From Calothrix sp. PCC 7716 (GTDB taxonomy: Bacteria > Cyanobacteriota > Cyanobacteriia > Cyanobacteriales > Nostocaceae), in the NCBI RefSeq assembly GCF_019977735.1, contig NZ_AP025019.1:186001-250000 (forward strand): a stretch of 64,000 bases of DNA. The letters are read 5' to 3'. This document shows positions 61,898-64,000 of this stretch, piece by piece (the stretch's first letter is position 1; each line of letters begins with the position of its first letter). Position numbers and translations under genes: made by a program. Under the pieces are notes generated by a model. That model was not told the DNA's origin. It made no database searches and worked only from the letters and a program-made list of their open reading frames with translations.

Positions 61898-63538
61898 ATG
61901 ATAAAAACAAGCTTTGACTCACTTATATCAATCATTCAAGACAAGCATTCAATTATTGCTTGTGAAAATCCTTTGCAAGAAAGATATCGATTCCTACTTA
62001 ACACTGCAAAGTGGTGTGAGACAACCAGCACACCCTGCTATCTATGGAATCTTAATGAAGATAAATTAATTCAATTGAATTGCGAAGAAGATAGATTATC
62101 AATATCTAAATGTGATGAATATCAACCGTTGTCAAACAAACAAAATCGTGAAGACTATTTTCAAATTTTGAATTTTTGGAAAAACTATGAAGGGCAAGGC
62201 ATTTTAATTATTGAAAACTTGTTCCCTTGGATTCAAAGCGTTGACATGCGGGAAACTGAATTTTTCATAGTATCTGAGTGGGTTAAATCATCTTTACTCA
62301 ATATAAAATTACATAACCAGAATCAAAATAAAACAACATTGCTTCTTGGTTCATCACTACAAATATCAAACGACATCGCAGCCGAAATTCCAACATGGTA
62401 CAACGAGTTACCAACAATTGGAGAAATAATTAACGAATTACAACTTAGCAGGTTGTTACCTAACTCATACACAGATACTGATTACATAAAAATAGGTAGT
62501 GCAGGAATTGGCTTATACTTATCAAATATATTAAACGGTATCAGAGAAATCAAAAAAAATATTGATTTAAATAATATTGATACCGCAACTCAATCATTTC
62601 TAAAATACAAAGTAAACTTGCTTAATAAGCTTTACAATATTGAATTTGTTCAACCACCTAAAATAGAAATAGGTGGATTAGAGTTAATGCAAGAATCTGT
62701 CAAAAAATTTAAACGATTACTTACTCCGCGCGCCAAACAATACAATCTAAAAGTACCAAAGGGTATGATGTTGGTGGGTCCCCCAGGTACAGGTAAATCC
62801 CATTCGGCAAAAGCTTGCTCTCAACAGATGGGAATTCCTTTAATCATGGTAGATTGGGGCAATTTCCGCAGTTTTGGCATAGCAGCTGAAGCAAAGTTAA
62901 CTAAACTACTTAAACTAGCTGATACACTCAACCAAACTATTATATATTTTGATGATTTTGACAAAGGTTTCGCTGGTGATGACGACTTATCTAAGCGACT
63001 TGCAGGTAAATTACTAACTTGGATGCAAGAACGTACTAGCGACGTGTTTGTAATCGCATCAGTAAACCGTATGGAATGGTTGCCCCCAGAATTAACGCGC
63101 GCTGGACGATTTGACTATATATATAAAGTTGACTTACCTAACAATGGTGAGCGACACACTATTTTTAAAATTAACGCAGCAAAATTTGATAAACGTTTTC
63201 AGAATGGTGGTGACCCCTGGAGTGAAGACGATTGGCGCCGCATTATTAAAGCGTCTTATCGTTGTGTAGGTGCAGAAATTCAAACAATGGTTGAGCGTGC
63301 CGCATCAACAATCTTCCACAACAATATTAGTGGCGATAAATGGGATGAATTTGATTATCCCCCACTAGAACTAACTATCGAAGCAATCCTCGAAGAACGG
63401 CGCCAAATGAACCCACTAGCTATTCGCGAAGCAGATAGAGTTGAAAGTATGCGCGATAAAGCAGATGCACAAGGCTTACCCAGCAGCCCAATAGATGACT
63501 CAATTTACGCAAACAACAATATAGAAATTTTTGGGTAA
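61898..63538 (+). CDS. Ycf46-like AAA+ ATPase
   Basis: 546 aa from ATG 61898; a TTG nine codons earlier is possible. The first 200 residues form a non-catalytic helical/P-loop-like domain (ILIIENLFPWIQSVD). The AAA+ core has Walker A GPPGTGKS (294-301), Walker B IIYFDDFDKG (348-357), the sensor-1 stretch VFVIASVNRMEW, and the arginine finger in LTRAGRFDYIYKVDLP. This order matches Ycf46, a plastid/cyanobacterial AAA+ protein linked to carbon-limitation responses. Here it sits in an accessory setting just before a DUF192 gene. Confidence 0.82.
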   Translation: MIKTSFDSLISIIQDKHSIIACENPLQERYRFLLNTAKWCETTSTPCYLWNLNEDKLIQLNCEEDRLSISKCDEYQPLSNKQNREDYFQILNFWKNYEGQGILIIENLFPWIQSVDMRETEFFIVSEWVKSSLLNIKLHNQNQNKTTLLLGSSLQISNDIAAEIPTWYNELPTIGEIINELQLSRLLPNSYTDTDYIKIGSAGIGLYLSNILNGIREIKKNIDLNNIDTATQSFLKYKVNLLNKLYNIEFVQPPKIEIGGLELMQESVKKFKRLLTPRAKQYNLKVPKGMMLVGPPGTGKSHSAKACSQQMGIPLIMVDWGNFRSFGIAAEAKLTKLLKLADTLNQTIIYFDDFDKGFAGDDDLSKRLAGKLLTWMQERTSDVFVIASVNRMEWLPPELTRAGRFDYIYKVDLPNNGERHTIFKINAAKFDKRFQNGGDPWSEDDWRRIIKASYRCVGAEIQTMVERAASTIFHNNISGDKWDEFDYPPLELTIEAILEERRQMNPLAIREADRVESMRDKADAQGLPSSPIDDSIYANNNIEIFG

Positions 63539-63542
63539 ATAC

Positions 63543-64000
63543 ATGCACAATTATCATCAAACTAAAAAAACAATTAGCACTGAAGAATTATTTCTCAAAT
63601 TTCTAAATGTAATAGGACCAATTGCCGCAATACTGCTCGCTACAGTGCCTGTTACGTTAGCTCTTTACAATAGGCAACCTCAAAAACTACCAATAGGCGC
63701 CACTTTTACAAAAAATTATCAAACAATCAAACTTGAAGTTGCTAGAAGTCGAAGAGAACTAGCACTAGGACTAAAATTTCGTAAATCAATCCCTGAAAAC
63801 ACTGGAATGCTTTTCATTGTTGATAATCCTGAACCCATCCGCCTTTGGATGAAAGACACTTACATCCCCCTCGATATGATTTTTATGCGTGATGGTGTAG
63901 TAAACGATATCGTAAATAATGCTCTGCCATGCAAAAAAGAACCATGTCCTGACTATGGCGGCAAACTTCCCGCAAACCAGATTATCGAAATTCCATCAGG
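63543..64000 (+). CDS. DUF192 family protein, 3' end outside the window
   Basis: ATG 63543, five bases after the AAA+ stop codon, open to the window edge (152 codons visible). A transmembrane anchor (IGPIAAILLATVPVTLALYN, about 24-43) precedes a DUF192 domain: RRELALGLKFRKSIPENTG, RLWMKDTYIPLDMIFMRDG, then NALPCKKEPCPDYGGKLPAN and IIEIPSG. The family makes a small secreted or periplasmic beta-barrel of unknown function. Its close spacing suggests co-transcription with the AAA+ ATPase. Confidence 0.82.
   Translation, partial: MHNYHQTKKTISTEELFLKFLNVIGPIAAILLATVPVTLALYNRQPQKLPIGATFTKNYQTIKLEVARSRRELALGLKFRKSIPENTGMLFIVDNPEPIRLWMKDTYIPLDMIFMRDGVVNDIVNNALPCKKEPCPDYGGKLPANQIIEIPS

Overview
The window is low-GC cyanobacterial DNA, most like a filamentous nostocalean. 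The evidence is families rarely found together elsewhere: a Ser/Thr kinase fused to GUN4 (22.6 kb), a cyAbrB regulator (53.7 kb), Ycf66-like and Ycf46-like proteins, a KGK-domain protein, a pentapeptide-repeat membrane protein, and a NACHT ATPase with an alanine-alternating repeat tract. The palindrome GGCGCC recurs roughly every 500 bases (GCGCGC is also frequent), while the usual cyanobacterial HIP1 octamer GCGATCGC was not seen. No rRNA, tRNA, CRISPR array or recognisable replication initiator was found. A ParA-type ATPase, RHH and HTH regulators, two IS630 elements, two MITE-like elements and many gene relics suggest a large plasmid or a plastic chromosomal island.

Layout. 0-5.5 kb: CoiA-like nuclease, a small inverted-repeat element, and a NACHT NTPase. 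5.5-14.1 kb: uncharacterised accessory genes (RHH regulator pair, a paralogous pair at 8.6 and 11.5 kb, a run of very small ORFs, a GIY-YIG-like protein) and a decayed second copy of the RHH pair. 14.7-24 kb: second CoiA-like gene, HEAT protein, GST, GNAT, DUF924, TmrB-like kinase, ASCH protein, GUN4 kinase, mixed with duplicated gene scraps. 24-33.3 kb: a decayed defence or partition island with a STAND relic, a DUF262/DUF1524 (GmrSD-type) relic, a frameshifted ParA, a PLD-TIG-SF2 helicase lacking its helicase C domain, an XRE regulator and a DrmC-like PLD relic.

33.5-42.5 kb: a small membrane protein, a tight three-gene operon ending in a PD-(D/E)XK nuclease (candidate uncharacterised defence system), a KTSC protein and its decayed copy, a reverse transcriptase of the DRT2 (UG2) type preceded by a strongly structured intergenic RNA candidate, and an RNase III-like protein with an altered active site. 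42.6-51.4 kb: two IS630 copies, both with ORFA/ORFB joined by a -1 frameshift at A7, flanking a group of membrane, secreted, KGK, P-loop and glycine-zipper proteins. 51.4-64 kb: a DUF218 gene with an in-frame stop, cyAbrB, a 311-bp MITE, then a plasmid- or phage-like block (AIPR-like, Gp157-like, macro-like/SLOG fusion, a nuclease-like protein in a three-gene operon, Ycf46-like AAA+ ATPase, DUF192 protein cut by the window end).

Overall the window reads as an accessory region where defence-type genes (NACHT, DRT2, AIPR, SLOG fusion, nuclease operon, GmrSD and DISARM relics) accumulate, duplicate and decay. All family calls come from reading motifs by eye; no database search was run.
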